40,445 bases of DNA, from contig CAVFTC010000009.1 of NCBI GenBank assembly GCA_963625295.1, forward strand, positions 1 to 40,445, written 5' to 3'. The DNA comes from CAG-488 sp963625295 (lineage in GTDB: Bacteria > Bacillota > Clostridia > Oscillospirales > Acutalibacteraceae). The notes beneath the pieces are model-generated. The model was not told the DNA's origin and ran no database searches. It saw nothing but the letters and a program-made list of their open reading frames with translations. The translations under genes were made by a program, and so were the position numbers. Within the stretch, counting starts at the first letter, position 1. Each line of letters begins with the position of its first letter. This document shows positions 1 to 8,800 of this stretch, in pieces.

Positions 1-19
1 CAGTCCGATTGTAAATCAA

Positions 20-70
20 AAAAATAAAAACCTACTTTTCGTACAAAAATAAAGCAGGTTTTTTATTATA
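20..70. terminator. Intrinsic terminator after spoIIR
   Basis: The arms at 29-38 and 51-60 form a 10-bp stem with one mismatch around a 12-base AT-rich loop. In the minus direction the hairpin is followed by a T-rich run, and in the plus direction the right arm is followed by four more T residues, so it could work both ways. It lies about 60 bases past the spoIIR stop and probably ends that transcript. The rest of 71-129 is AT-rich with no gene seen. Confidence 0.8.
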
Positions 71-129
71 TATTACTATAAGATTTCTTTTTTTAATTTT
101 TTAAAAACTGTTGAAAATATACAATTCGT

Positions 130-735
130 TCAACTTGTCATGTTTTTAATGTGCTCATAGATTTCGATAATTTTAAATCTCGGCTCATACTTAGGTTTGC
201 TTTCCACAAGCTTTACTTCCTTGTCCGTGAAAACATTTTCTATTTCCTCCTTTTCGTCCGCAGCCGGTACGCACATCGGAGGAAACATTACGCACCACCA
301 GTTGTGTCCCTGTCCCGAACCGATAACGACTCTTAGGGCAAGATATTTTCCGGCAGGCAATGTTACGGATTCATATGTTCTTGTCGTGAAATATTCATTC
401 GACAGCGTTATTTTAACATTATAATCAAAGCCTTTTTGCCTTACAAAAGCATTCGCCGCTTCTTCAAGCTCCGTCAGCTTCGGCTCAAGCTTCTTGACGG
501 CATTGCCGACATTGACGCTGCCGTCAAAAATATCACTGCCCTCCTGCAAAATAAAATCACGAAGCCTCAGCTTCAAATTCTGGTCAACGCTTGTATCGGA
601 ATTTGCGATGACATGCAGCCTCAAAACCTCGGAGCGAATTTTCTCCGATGTTTTCGCAAAGGAACAGATTGAGAATACAACAGCAACGATAATTCCGACC
701 GAGAGTGAAATTTTTATTTTCTTTGAAAAAGACAT
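130..735 (-). CDS. spoIIR: Stage II sporulation protein R (SpoIIR)
   Basis: This is a 201-residue protein of the SpoIIR family. In Bacillus the forespore secretes SpoIIR to trigger cleavage of pro-sigma-E by SpoIIGA in the mother cell. The sequence shows one N-terminal membrane or signal segment (about residues 9-27), the family motif VLRLHVIANSD near residues 38-47, and the tryptophan-rich HNWWCVMFPPMC near residues 144-155. Length is usual for the family. The ATG follows AAGGAG at good spacing. It lies downstream of a WYL regulator with a small palindrome in the gap and is followed by a terminator. In Bacillus the gene is read by sigma-F; I could not confidently place such a promoter here. 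It marks the organism as belonging to a spore-forming lineage. Confidence 0.95.
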   Translation of the reverse strand: MSFSKKIKISLSVGIIVAVVFSICSFAKTSEKIRSEVLRLHVIANSDTSVDQNLKLRLRDFILQEGSDIFDGSVNVGNAVKKLEPKLTELEEAANAFVRQKGFDYNVKITLSNEYFTTRTYESVTLPAGKYLALRVVIGSGQGHNWWCVMFPPMCVPAADEKEEIENVFTDKEVKLVESKPKYEPRFKIIEIYEHIKNMTS

Positions 736-750
736 ACAGCCAACTCCTTA

Positions 751-796
751 CTTGAGGCAGCACCGCACAATTGCGGCGCACGCCTTGATTTGCAAG
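751..796. repeat. Degenerate copy of the palindromic repeat
   Basis: The core CACCGCACAATTG matches the left end of the other copies (ACCGCACAATT at 9976-10019), preceded here by GGCAG instead of GGCAA. GGC at 756 and GCC at 784, with CCGC/GCGG inside, still form a hairpin. The outer ends CTTG/CAAG also pair. It fills the gap between the WYL regulator and spoIIR and carries no gene. It is the most diverged copy in the window. Confidence 0.6.
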
Positions 797-822
797 TAAA
801 TTGTTGACTGTAAATTTTGGGT

Positions 823-1818
823 TTATTCATACATTTCCGATATTCTGCTTGCTTTTTCCTTTACGGCACGGGCAAGCGACTTCGGGTGAAGAACCTTGAT
901 GTCGGCTCCGTATTGCAGAATCCAGCTGACAAGTCCCTCGCTCATTTCAACCTCCGCTTTTATTCGGAAGCGTTCGTCATCGTCAAGCTTTATCGGAACA
1001 TCATCGCCGAATTTTTCGAGTATCTCGTCGAGAATTGTTTTTGAACACGATAAGGTCACATTGGCTTCCTCGCCGGAGAACATATTGAAAAGCTTGTTTG
1101 AATAATCGGCAATGTCAAATTTTTTGCTATACTGCGAAACCTTTGAAAAATGCTTCACCGGAGAGTCAAGCTCCTCAATTTCAACGATTCTATCAAGCCG
1201 AAGGTGCATGAGGTTCGAATATTTATTATTGTTGCAAATAAGATAATAATGGTCGTTCGACCAGAGCATGGCATAGGGATTGATAAGAAAGGTCTTGCCC
1301 TCGTTGCGAACAAGATATTTGTTTTCTATCGTTCGTCTGGCGTATTTGAGCATGACCTGCTTTCGACTTTTGATTGCCTTGTCAAGGATACGAATCGTTT
1401 CATAAAGATCCTCCTTGCCGGTCTTGAAGCTGCCGTCGATATAAATCTGCTCTCTAAGCTCCTCCTCCTGATATTCGCTGACCAATCCGCCGATTTTATA
1501 TATCAGGCTTTTTGTATTTTTTTCAGAAATAAATTTAGCGGCCTGAACTGCATCAATAAGAAGCCGTGCTTCCGGCAGAGAAAATTTTCTCGAGCGAAGA
1601 TAATAGCCCCTGACCGGCGTTCTGATGTTTACGATATCCATACCGTACTCCTTCAGGTCGTTGATATCGCGATATATTGCTTTTCTTTCGCAGGTCACAC
1701 CGTATTCGCCGAGCATTGAAACAAGCTGCACAGCGGAATAAACATGGTTTTCGTCTGTCTGTCTGTTAAAAATATCGGCAAGAAAAAGCAGCCGGAGTCC
1801 GTGGTCACCCGTATTCAT
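823..1818 (-). CDS. WYL-domain helix-turn-helix transcriptional regulator
   Basis: A 331-residue regulator of the DeoR-like HTH plus WYL class. The N-terminal 70 residues form a winged helix (the segment CERKAIYRDINDLKEYG is the recognition-helix region). Residues about 145-225 are the WYL domain, where the family's WYL is replaced by a variant around NPYAMLWSNDHYYLI. The C-terminal 90 residues look like the WCX extension. WYL proteins bind small ligands or nucleic acid and control nearby genes; the ligand here is unknown. It starts 14 bases after the GH2 gene, so it is probably the last member of the cell-surface operon and may autoregulate it. An SD (GAGGTG) precedes the ATG. Confidence 0.88.
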   Translation of the reverse strand: MNTGDHGLRLLFLADIFNRQTDENHVYSAVQLVSMLGEYGVTCERKAIYRDINDLKEYGMDIVNIRTPVRGYYLRSRKFSLPEARLLIDAVQAAKFISEKNTKSLIYKIGGLVSEYQEEELREQIYIDGSFKTGKEDLYETIRILDKAIKSRKQVMLKYARRTIENKYLVRNEGKTFLINPYAMLWSNDHYYLICNNNKYSNLMHLRLDRIVEIEELDSPVKHFSKVSQYSKKFDIADYSNKLFNMFSGEEANVTLSCSKTILDEILEKFGDDVPIKLDDDERFRIKAEVEMSEGLVSWILQYGADIKVLHPKSLARAVKEKASRISEMYE

Positions 1819-1832
1819 GACAGTTAATCACC

Positions 1833-3590
1833 TCAATATTTCAATCGAGCATTTATTTCTTTTATCGTATCTGCGTCAATTTTAAGAAGCTCACGGTCAT
1901 ATGTATAAATTCCGTTAACCTCAAATTCAACATCGCTGACCTGAGTATAAACCGTTGCGCTCAGACCCTTTTTAATGTTGCGAATGATCTGTTTTTCAAA
2001 GAGCCTTTTATATGCGGCCGTAAGAGTTTCCTTCGTCTTATACATAACATAGCCAAAGCTCTTTTCTCTGTTCCAAACATGATTTTCAATCACACGGCTG
2101 TAGCCGCCGAATTCGCTGAGAACAAGAGGTCTGCCGTCGCCCTTGGGAGGGATAAACGGCAAAATGTATTGATGCACGCTTTTAAGCTCCGGACCCTTCT
2201 GGTCGTGCCAGCCGCTTGCATGGTCAACGATTCTTGTCGGGTCATATTCCTTGACGGCTTCGCCTATCCTTTTTGCGTCGAACTGTCCCCACGATTCGTT
2301 AAAGGGAACCCAGCAGCCAATCGAGGTGCAGTTATACAGGTGGTCGATTGTTTCAAAAACAGCCTTTTCGTGCTCTCTGCGGCATTCGGCATTATCAACG
2401 CCGAACCATTTGTAGTGGCTGTCCGGTAAACTCCTGATGAAAACATTCGGAAGCACGCCGACAAAGAACATATCAATCTTTTTCGCTCCGCAAACCATAT
2501 CCTGCCAAACAATCATTCCGAGCCTGTCGCAGTGATAATACCAGCGTCTCGGTTCAATTTTGATATGCTTTCTGAGCATATTGAAGCCGAGCTTTTTCAT
2601 TTCTTCAATGTCGAAAATCATCGCCTCGTCGCATGAGGGCGTCATGCCGCCGTCCGGCCAATAGCCTTGGTCGAGCAATCCTGTTTGGAAATAAGGCTTA
2701 TTGTTAAGATAAAGCCTCGGAATTGCCCTGTCGTCATAGCCTATACTGAACTTTCTCATGCCGAAATAGCTCGTGACAACATCGAGAATTTTATTCTCAT
2801 CATCGCAAAGAGCAATAACGACATCGTAAAGAAACGGATCCTCCGGACACCAAAGTCGAACATCCTTGAGCTTGACCGTTTCATCGGCAGAGATCTTGCC
2901 TGCAAAAACAATGCTGTCCTCTTTTTTTATTATGGCTCTGAGCTTTGTGTCCTCGGCATATTTAAGCTCTGTTTCAATCCTTATCGACGAGGAGTCGATA
3001 TCCGGCGTCAGACGAATATTTTCAATGTGCTTTTCGTTAATAGGCTCAAGCCAAACGCTCTGCCATATTCCGCTTGTGGCCGTGTACCAAAAGCCGGTGC
3101 TTTTCCTGACCTGCTTGCCCCTGTCCTGCCAGTTGGTTTCGGTCGGGTCGTTTACACGGACGATAAGCTCATTGTAGCCTTCTCTGAGATGCTCCGTAAC
3201 ATCAAAGCAGAAAGGAAGATATCCTCCCTGATGTGTTCCGACGGGCTTACCGTTGAAATAAACCATGCAACGCCAGTCAACGGCTTCAAAATGAAGAATA
3301 CAGCGTTTCCCGTCAAAGCAATCGTCAAGGATGAATTTTTTTCTGTACCAAAGGTAATCCTCCGGCTCGATAGTTCTCTCTATGCCGGAAAGATATGTCT
3401 CGGGCGCAAAGGGAACAATAATTTCTTCGTCAAAATCCTGCGGAATATCGTCCGTTTTGCCTGTTATTGTAAAATCAAATTTTCCGTTCAGGCACTGCCA
3501 ATCGCTCCTGACAAGCTGAGGTCTGGGATATTCAGAAAGCGGTTTTTCAAGGTTCACTTTATCTGTCCAGCGTGTTTTCAAGCTGCTCAT
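1833..3590 (-). CDS. Glycoside hydrolase family 2 protein
   Basis: A 585-residue GH2 enzyme. It has an N-terminal jelly-roll sugar-binding domain (about residues 30-185, with LWYRKKF and the signature GGYLPFCFDVT), an Ig-like domain (about 190-285) and a TIM barrel. The acid/base glutamate is in VPFNESWGQFD and the nucleophile is in LSEFGGYS. No signal peptide is visible, so it probably acts in the cytoplasm on imported or internal glycosides. GH2 covers beta-galactosidases, beta-glucuronidases and beta-mannosidases; the exact substrate cannot be told from sequence alone. It overlaps the preceding small gene by 4 bases, which argues for translational coupling with the glycosyltransferase group. 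Confidence 0.92.
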   Translation of the reverse strand: MSSLKTRWTDKVNLEKPLSEYPRPQLVRSDWQCLNGKFDFTITGKTDDIPQDFDEEIIVPFAPETYLSGIERTIEPEDYLWYRKKFILDDCFDGKRCILHFEAVDWRCMVYFNGKPVGTHQGGYLPFCFDVTEHLREGYNELIVRVNDPTETNWQDRGKQVRKSTGFWYTATSGIWQSVWLEPINEKHIENIRLTPDIDSSSIRIETELKYAEDTKLRAIIKKEDSIVFAGKISADETVKLKDVRLWCPEDPFLYDVVIALCDDENKILDVVTSYFGMRKFSIGYDDRAIPRLYLNNKPYFQTGLLDQGYWPDGGMTPSCDEAMIFDIEEMKKLGFNMLRKHIKIEPRRWYYHCDRLGMIVWQDMVCGAKKIDMFFVGVLPNVFIRSLPDSHYKWFGVDNAECRREHEKAVFETIDHLYNCTSIGCWVPFNESWGQFDAKRIGEAVKEYDPTRIVDHASGWHDQKGPELKSVHQYILPFIPPKGDGRPLVLSEFGGYSRVIENHVWNREKSFGYVMYKTKETLTAAYKRLFEKQIIRNIKKGLSATVYTQVSDVEFEVNGIYTYDRELLKIDADTIKEINARLKY

Positions 3591-3919
3591 TGCTGCACCT
3601 CCTTAAAGCATTCAAGCTCAGTGAGAAGCCATTCCTGCGCCTGAGCAATACCGGCGGCAGAGGCCTCAAAATTTTTTTCGGTCATTGATCCTTTATCGGT
3701 TTCGTCAAAGCAGCTGTCACCTGTATAGTGAATCGCTTTAAGCTGCTTTTCGTCGTTTTCATCCTTTTCGATCCACACTCTGTATCTGAACGACGGTCTG
3801 CCAAGGCAGCCGAGATAGGGGTCGGTGCCGTATGAGCCGGCATAGATATTGCCCTTGCCGCCAAAGCTTATAAGTCCGAGAAACCATTCATAGGACGGTA
3901 ATTTAATTAAATCAGTCAT
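3587..3919 (-). CDS. Conserved-looking hypothetical protein, 110 aa
   Basis: I do not recognise this gene. It codes for a 110-residue acidic soluble protein with no signal peptide or membrane segment. The N-terminal half is rich in Gly, Tyr and Phe (ISFGGKGNIYAGSYGTDPYLG), and the C-terminal half is a likely amphipathic helix ending in AQEWLLTELECFKE. It has a good AAGGAGC SD in front of its ATG. It overlaps the glycosyltransferase stop by 8 bases and the GH2 start by 4 bases. Such tight packing on both sides supports a real gene co-translated with the carbohydrate enzymes. Function unknown. Confidence 0.75.
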   Translation of the reverse strand: MTDLIKLPSYEWFLGLISFGGKGNIYAGSYGTDPYLGCLGRPSFRYRVWIEKDENDEKQLKAIHYTGDSCFDETDKGSMTEKNFEASAAGIAQAQEWLLTELECFKEVQQ

Positions 3920-4913
3920 AAAAAAGCTTGCTCCTTAAATCAAATAATTTTCGCCAAAGCACAACGGCAAGAGCCATACGCTTTTTTAAAAGAGTAAAAA
4001 AAACTCTGTCATAGGTGCACTTAAATTCCGTGTAATTTGCTTTTAAATATAATTCGTAAAAATCAGACGAAAGCACCCTTTTTACATACCTGTAAGCCGT
4101 CGGAATTTTTTCGTAGGTTATTTCCGAATTTATCGTGTTTGTCGTTAAAAATACAAACCTGTCGGAAACAGCTTCGGTGATTTCCTTTTCAAAGGGGCTG
4201 CCCTTAAAATAATTCACCTGATATTCATAAATAAAATGCTGAACATCAAATCCGTTTTTTACAACACAGGTAGCGTTACCGGGGTTGATATTGTAATGAT
4301 ACAGCCGCTTGTCCGTAAATCTGAATGACTCGCAATGCTTTAAATAGTCAAAAACAAAAACCATATCCTCGCCGTATTTCACACCGGATAAAAATTTAAG
4401 ACTGTACTTTTTGATTATTTCGTTTTTATAAAGCTTATCCCAGCATGAATAAAATTGTACGGAAATTGCATTTAAAAAGAAGCTTAGGTTGAAGTCATTT
4501 TTGCTGTAAAATCCGTCTTTAAAAATTGATCCGAGATTTTTTTCGTCCTCGTTTTCAACAAAATAATCGCAGCAAACAAGGTCGGCGTCCGTACCTTGAA
4601 GCATTTCGGCAATGAAGTCAGGCTTGTATTCGTCATCACTGTCCAAAAAAGCTATATACTCCCCTTTTGCAGCGTCAAGCCCTGCGTTACGGGCAACGGA
4701 AACGCCTGAGTTTTTTTGATGTATCACAAAAATATTGTCATATTTCGCCGCATAGGAATTACAAAGCTTCTCTGAACCGTCCGTCGAACCGTCATCGACA
4801 AGAATCAGCTCCGTACTGTCAAATTCGGTCTGTGAAATTACGGAGGCGACAGCCTTGTCGAGATATTTTATACAGTTGTAAACAGGTATGATGACGGAAA
4901 CCTTACAGTTCAT
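3912..4913 (-). CDS. Family 2 glycosyltransferase
   Basis: A 333-residue GT-A fold transferase. The first 110 residues hold the family 2 signature: VSVIIPVYNCIKYLDKAV, ELILVDDGSTDGS, GVSVARNAGLDAAKGEY and the metal-binding DSD in FLDSDD. The C-terminal 200 residues give the acceptor-binding part and end in a basic, aromatic-rich tail that may sit on the membrane. It would move a sugar from a nucleotide sugar to an unknown acceptor at the inner face of the membrane. It starts 2 bases after the lipoprotein stop, so it is in the same operon as the MMPL transporter. Acceptor and sugar cannot be assigned. Confidence 0.93.
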   Translation of the reverse strand: MNCKVSVIIPVYNCIKYLDKAVASVISQTEFDSTELILVDDGSTDGSEKLCNSYAAKYDNIFVIHQKNSGVSVARNAGLDAAKGEYIAFLDSDDEYKPDFIAEMLQGTDADLVCCDYFVENEDEKNLGSIFKDGFYSKNDFNLSFFLNAISVQFYSCWDKLYKNEIIKKYSLKFLSGVKYGEDMVFVFDYLKHCESFRFTDKRLYHYNINPGNATCVVKNGFDVQHFIYEYQVNYFKGSPFEKEITEAVSDRFVFLTTNTINSEITYEKIPTAYRYVKRVLSSDFYELYLKANYTEFKCTYDRVFFTLLKKRMALAVVLWRKLFDLRSKLFYD

Positions 4914-4915
4914 TG

Positions 4916-6571
4916 TCAGCCCTCGTTCTTTTTAAATATTTTGTTAAAGAATGCTTTTATACCGCTCTCGGTCGTTTCATCGGTGCTTTCCTGTGTAACT
5001 GCTTCTGCTTTGGTATCGGTATCGTCGCTTGATGAATTAACTCTGACGCTGTCGGTTTTATAGACAAACATAACGCTTGACGATGCAGTGTCGGCTTTTT
5101 TGGTGAAAATCGTGTAGGTTTTTCCAAGCTCAAGCCATGCGGTCATCTTTGCGGAAAGCGTGTTGGCGTCAACGCCGGAAAGAGAAGAAAGACTGTCTGT
5201 AGCAATTGAGCCTTTAATGCTCGAAAGAGTCGAGTCGATCGAAGAAAGAGCATTCGATTCCGAAAGAGCCTGAAGCGCATTGATAAGATCCTTGTTTTCC
5301 TCAACTGCCTTTTGAAGCTCGGAGAGAGTGTTAACGGTCGTCGGAAGATTGTCAATCGCCTTTTGAACCTGGGGGTCATTGAGGTCGGAGGACATTTCCT
5401 TAAGAAGCTGCAAGCCCTGATTTATCGTTTCCTGGCTCGCTTCGTCGCCGAAAATGCTGTTGATAACCTTAAGCGCATCCTCAAGTCCGTCAAAATCGGC
5501 TGTTCTGATATACTCGACAAGCACCTGAATAGTGGCAAGATTTTGCGGAGTTGTATATTTGTTGAGTACATTTATAAGCGCCGCATTGTCATTATAAAGA
5601 GAAGATGCCTGCTTAACGAGCGAGCTTAAATTGCTCAGCTTGTCCGGATTGGAGGAAATCGTGTTCAAAAGCTTAGATGCGTCTATCTGCTGCAAGCTTT
5701 TTTGGACATTTTGAAGCTTTTGAAGGTTCTCCCTGAGTCCGTCAACCGAATCCGAAATGCTGTTAAGACCGATATCAAGAGAAGCAATCGGAATGGCTGA
5801 AAACATGAAGTTGCCTATTTCAAAATTCTGAACATCTGCCGATATAACAAATGTGTCGTTAAACTTGTAGGTCGAATCGGAATCCGAGGAAAGTGAAGAA
5901 AGTCCGAGGCTTTCGTTAATTCCGGGGAATCCCGCAAGAACGGCATACTGCGTGTTACCGTTACCGATGACCCGTCCGTTTTCAACATTTATGTTTTGAA
6001 ATTTTGTTTCGTTCAACGAAATTCCGCCGACGACGAGCATGGGATTGTACATCGTCATGTTAGAGCCGTTGACCTTAACGGTGTAGGAGTCAACATTGTT
6101 CATTTTGACGGTTATCTTAACATTTCCGCTCTTTCCGGCGATGTCCTTTGCGGAGATCGACTTGCCGTCGAGGGTATAGCTTATCTTGAATTCGAGCGGA
6201 AGCTTGCCGGAATAATCGCCCTGATAATACAGGTCAGTGGTGCTCATGTGCCAGCGAAGCGTTGAGCCGTTGACCTGCGGCTTTGAATCGTCCTTAACAT
6301 TGACGACTGATGTAAGATTTGTAACATCGTCAACATAAACTCCGCCCTGCGGAACATGAAGCCAGTCGCTGACCTTAATGCTTTTCTGTGTGCCCGTATT
6401 GTCAAGATTTACATAAACAGTTTCGGTTTTCTTGACCGATGCTGCCGGCACAGTGTATCTAACGGTATTTGCTTCCTCCTCGGTGTCGGTCGCCGAGTCC
6501 TCACCGCAGGCACAAAGAAAAATCATCGCAAGGGCAAGAAGAATGCAAAATATACTCTTTATCTTTTTCAT
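4916..6571 (-). CDS. Lipoprotein partner of the MMPL transporter
   Basis: A 551-residue exported protein. I chose the ATG at 6571 because GGAGAGG lies 9 bases ahead and it yields a lipoprotein signal peptide ending LCAC with the lipidated cysteine at residue 22. A beta-rich domain follows (about 35-280). The middle (about 290-500) is a long helical, Leu/Ser/Asn-rich segment with recurring LQKLQNVQKSLQQID-like heptads, so probably coiled coil. The acidic Thr/Ser tail ends in a short basic helix. It starts 1 base after the MMPL stop. The architecture recalls accessory proteins of MMPL-type or YhgE/Pip-like exporters, but I cannot name a family. Role as a periplasm-side adaptor is an inference. 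Confidence 0.82.
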   Translation of the reverse strand: MKKIKSIFCILLALAMIFLCACGEDSATDTEEEANTVRYTVPAASVKKTETVYVNLDNTGTQKSIKVSDWLHVPQGGVYVDDVTNLTSVVNVKDDSKPQVNGSTLRWHMSTTDLYYQGDYSGKLPLEFKISYTLDGKSISAKDIAGKSGNVKITVKMNNVDSYTVKVNGSNMTMYNPMLVVGGISLNETKFQNINVENGRVIGNGNTQYAVLAGFPGINESLGLSSLSSDSDSTYKFNDTFVISADVQNFEIGNFMFSAIPIASLDIGLNSISDSVDGLRENLQKLQNVQKSLQQIDASKLLNTISSNPDKLSNLSSLVKQASSLYNDNAALINVLNKYTTPQNLATIQVLVEYIRTADFDGLEDALKVINSIFGDEASQETINQGLQLLKEMSSDLNDPQVQKAIDNLPTTVNTLSELQKAVEENKDLINALQALSESNALSSIDSTLSSIKGSIATDSLSSLSGVDANTLSAKMTAWLELGKTYTIFTKKADTASSSVMFVYKTDSVRVNSSSDDTDTKAEAVTQESTDETTESGIKAFFNKIFKKNEG

Positions 6572-6572
6572 A

Positions 6573-8786
6573 TCATTCATCCTCTCCGTCATCGTCGGTA
6601 AATGTGAAGCTTGTTTCAACCTCAAAGGCGTAATCTTCAACGGTATTTTCTGCCGGTTTAAGCTCTGCCGGTTCAGGCTCGGAAGTATCGTCGTGAGCGC
6701 CCCAATCCTTCGTCGTTTTTGAAATAAGCTTTTCGCAAAGCAGTAGGATCGGCATAACAAAGAAAACGATAACAAGAGCGCTGATCAATGATCCTCTCGC
6801 AAGCATTGCACAGATGGATTTTACAATCGAAATGCTGCAAACAAGGTATACTCCGAAGGTTGCGAAGAAGAAAAGCATTGCGCTTTGGAAAACGGAGCGA
6901 ATCGCTTCATTGGCTGCGATCCTCATTGCGGCAGTTCTGCCGTGACCCTTTTGAAGCTCTTCCTTAAAGCGTGAGGTCAAAAGAATTGCATAGTCAACCG
7001 TTGCGCCGAGCTGGATACATGAAATAACCGTCGGAGCGATGAACGGAATAGCCGTGCCGAACAGCGTTGAAACACCTTGATTTATCCATATTGCAACCTC
7101 GATTGCAAGGATAAGAATGAACGGAATTGAAATTGATTTGAAAACAACCGCAATAACAATGAAAACAGCAACAATTGATATTACGCTTGTAACGGCAAAG
7201 TCAACCTTTGTTGTTTCGATAAGATCCTTGTAAAGCGCACCCTCGCCCGTTACATATCCGTAATACTCGTTTCCGGTATATTTGTTGACGATATCCTCAA
7301 TCTCCTCAACCTGCGCATTACATTCATCGGTGGAGGATTCGTAAATCGAATTAACCAGCATGACCTGCTGACCGTTTTGTTTAACAATGTCAATGATATC
7401 GTCGGGGATTATAGAATCCGGGATTGACGAGCCGACGAACATATCGTAAGCAAGCATACTGCTGACGCCCTTGACATTGCTTATCTCATTCTCCATGCTG
7501 ACAAGCTTGCTGGTCGGTATGGAGTCGTCAACAATAATAAAATGCGAGGTGGTCATATTAAATTTTTCCTTAAGCAAGGCTGTTCCGACCGTTGTAGAAG
7601 CGTTGTCGGGAAGCTCTGCGTTAAGGTTGTAGTTTTGCTTAACATTTGCGGAAAGCAGAAGCGACGGAATAATAATTATAATAAACAGAGCCGCAAAAGC
7701 TTTTTTTCGTTTTATGACATGATTTACAAGCTTGCCGAAATTCGGCGTAAACGGCTTGTGCTTATGTCGGTTTATCGCATCGTCGAAAACCAGCAAAAAT
7801 GCCGGGAAGATTATGACGACGGAAAGAACGCCGATTATAACGCCCTTGGCCATAACGATTCCGATGTTAAAGCCGAGCGTAAGCTGCATAAAGCACAGCG
7901 CAAGAAAGCCGAAAAGCGTTGTCAGTGAGCTGCCGGAAAGAGAAATAAACGAACCGTGAAGCGCTCTTGACATCGCTTCTTCTTTCGTTCTCGAATGCTT
8001 CTTCTCCTCGTTATATCTGTTGACAAGAAAAATAGAGTAGTCTATCGTAACGCCGAGCTGCAAAATTGCGGCAATTGATTGCGTTATATAGGACACGCCC
8101 ATAAAGAAGTTCGTTCCCATGTTGTACATGACGGCTATGCCGATAACTCCGACGAGAATGAACGGCATAACATAGGAATCCATCGTAATTATCATAATGA
8201 TAATCGCAAGCACAACAGCAATCAGAATATAAATCGGCGTTTCCTTGTCCGTCATTTCCTTCGTATCGGAATTCATGGCTGAAATACCGCTGAGGTAACC
8301 GTTTTCGGGAAGCAGCTTTTTTATTTTATCAACAGATTTGATAATATCCTTTGACGAAGCATCGTCTGCATAGCTGACGAACATCATGGTATATTCGCCG
8401 TCGCTGCTGTAAAAAACATTCTTGATTTCATCTGGCAGAATATCGCCGGGAACACTGGTGTCAATAACATTGTCCGCCCAAAGAACATTTTTGACATTTT
8501 CAATTTCCAAAATATTGTTTTTCAGGCTCATAACGGTGTTCGGCGAAATCTTTTTGCCGTTATCGTCGATCATCTTAACAAGCACGATCGTCATTGAGCC
8601 GCCGCCGAAGTCCTCCTCAAGAATATTCTCACCCTTGACGGAGTCAAGTCTTGACGGAAGATAGCTCAAAATATCATAATTTATATTTGTAAAAATAAAG
8701 CTTACAGTCGACGGAATAAGCAGTAAAAGCGATATTAAAACGATAAGCTTTGGCTTATTGACGACTAAATCCGATATCTTTTTCAT
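6573..8786 (-). CDS. MMPL/RND-family membrane transporter
   Basis: A 737-residue membrane protein with the RND duplication. There is one membrane segment near the N-terminus, an outside loop, five segments (about 180-350), then a second segment near 370, a second loop and five more. MMPL hallmarks include the paired GVTIDYSIFLVNRYNEE and GATVDYAILLTSRFKEE segments, which are the repeated proton-relay helix. Family members export lipids, glycolipids or surface polymers using the proton gradient. The acidic C-terminal tail is cytoplasmic. SD CAGGAGACAGG precedes ATG. It is 14 bases downstream of the metallophosphoesterase and directly coupled to the lipoprotein. The cargo is unknown; the glycosyltransferase and GH2 neighbours suggest a glycoconjugate. 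Confidence 0.93.
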   Translation of the reverse strand: MKKISDLVVNKPKLIVLISLLLLIPSTVSFIFTNINYDILSYLPSRLDSVKGENILEEDFGGGSMTIVLVKMIDDNGKKISPNTVMSLKNNILEIENVKNVLWADNVIDTSVPGDILPDEIKNVFYSSDGEYTMMFVSYADDASSKDIIKSVDKIKKLLPENGYLSGISAMNSDTKEMTDKETPIYILIAVVLAIIIMIITMDSYVMPFILVGVIGIAVMYNMGTNFFMGVSYITQSIAAILQLGVTIDYSIFLVNRYNEEKKHSRTKEEAMSRALHGSFISLSGSSLTTLFGFLALCFMQLTLGFNIGIVMAKGVIIGVLSVVIIFPAFLLVFDDAINRHKHKPFTPNFGKLVNHVIKRKKAFAALFIIIIIPSLLLSANVKQNYNLNAELPDNASTTVGTALLKEKFNMTTSHFIIVDDSIPTSKLVSMENEISNVKGVSSMLAYDMFVGSSIPDSIIPDDIIDIVKQNGQQVMLVNSIYESSTDECNAQVEEIEDIVNKYTGNEYYGYVTGEGALYKDLIETTKVDFAVTSVISIVAVFIVIAVVFKSISIPFILILAIEVAIWINQGVSTLFGTAIPFIAPTVISCIQLGATVDYAILLTSRFKEELQKGHGRTAAMRIAANEAIRSVFQSAMLFFFATFGVYLVCSISIVKSICAMLARGSLISALVIVFFVMPILLLCEKLISKTTKDWGAHDDTSEPEPAELKPAENTVEDYAFEVETSFTFTDDDGEDE

Positions 8787-8800
8787 TTCCTGTCTCCTGT

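Noticed and set aside
6572..6775. Longer reading of the lipoprotein from 6775
   Set aside because: It overlaps the MMPL coding end in another frame, and the signal peptide with a lipobox begins only at 6571.
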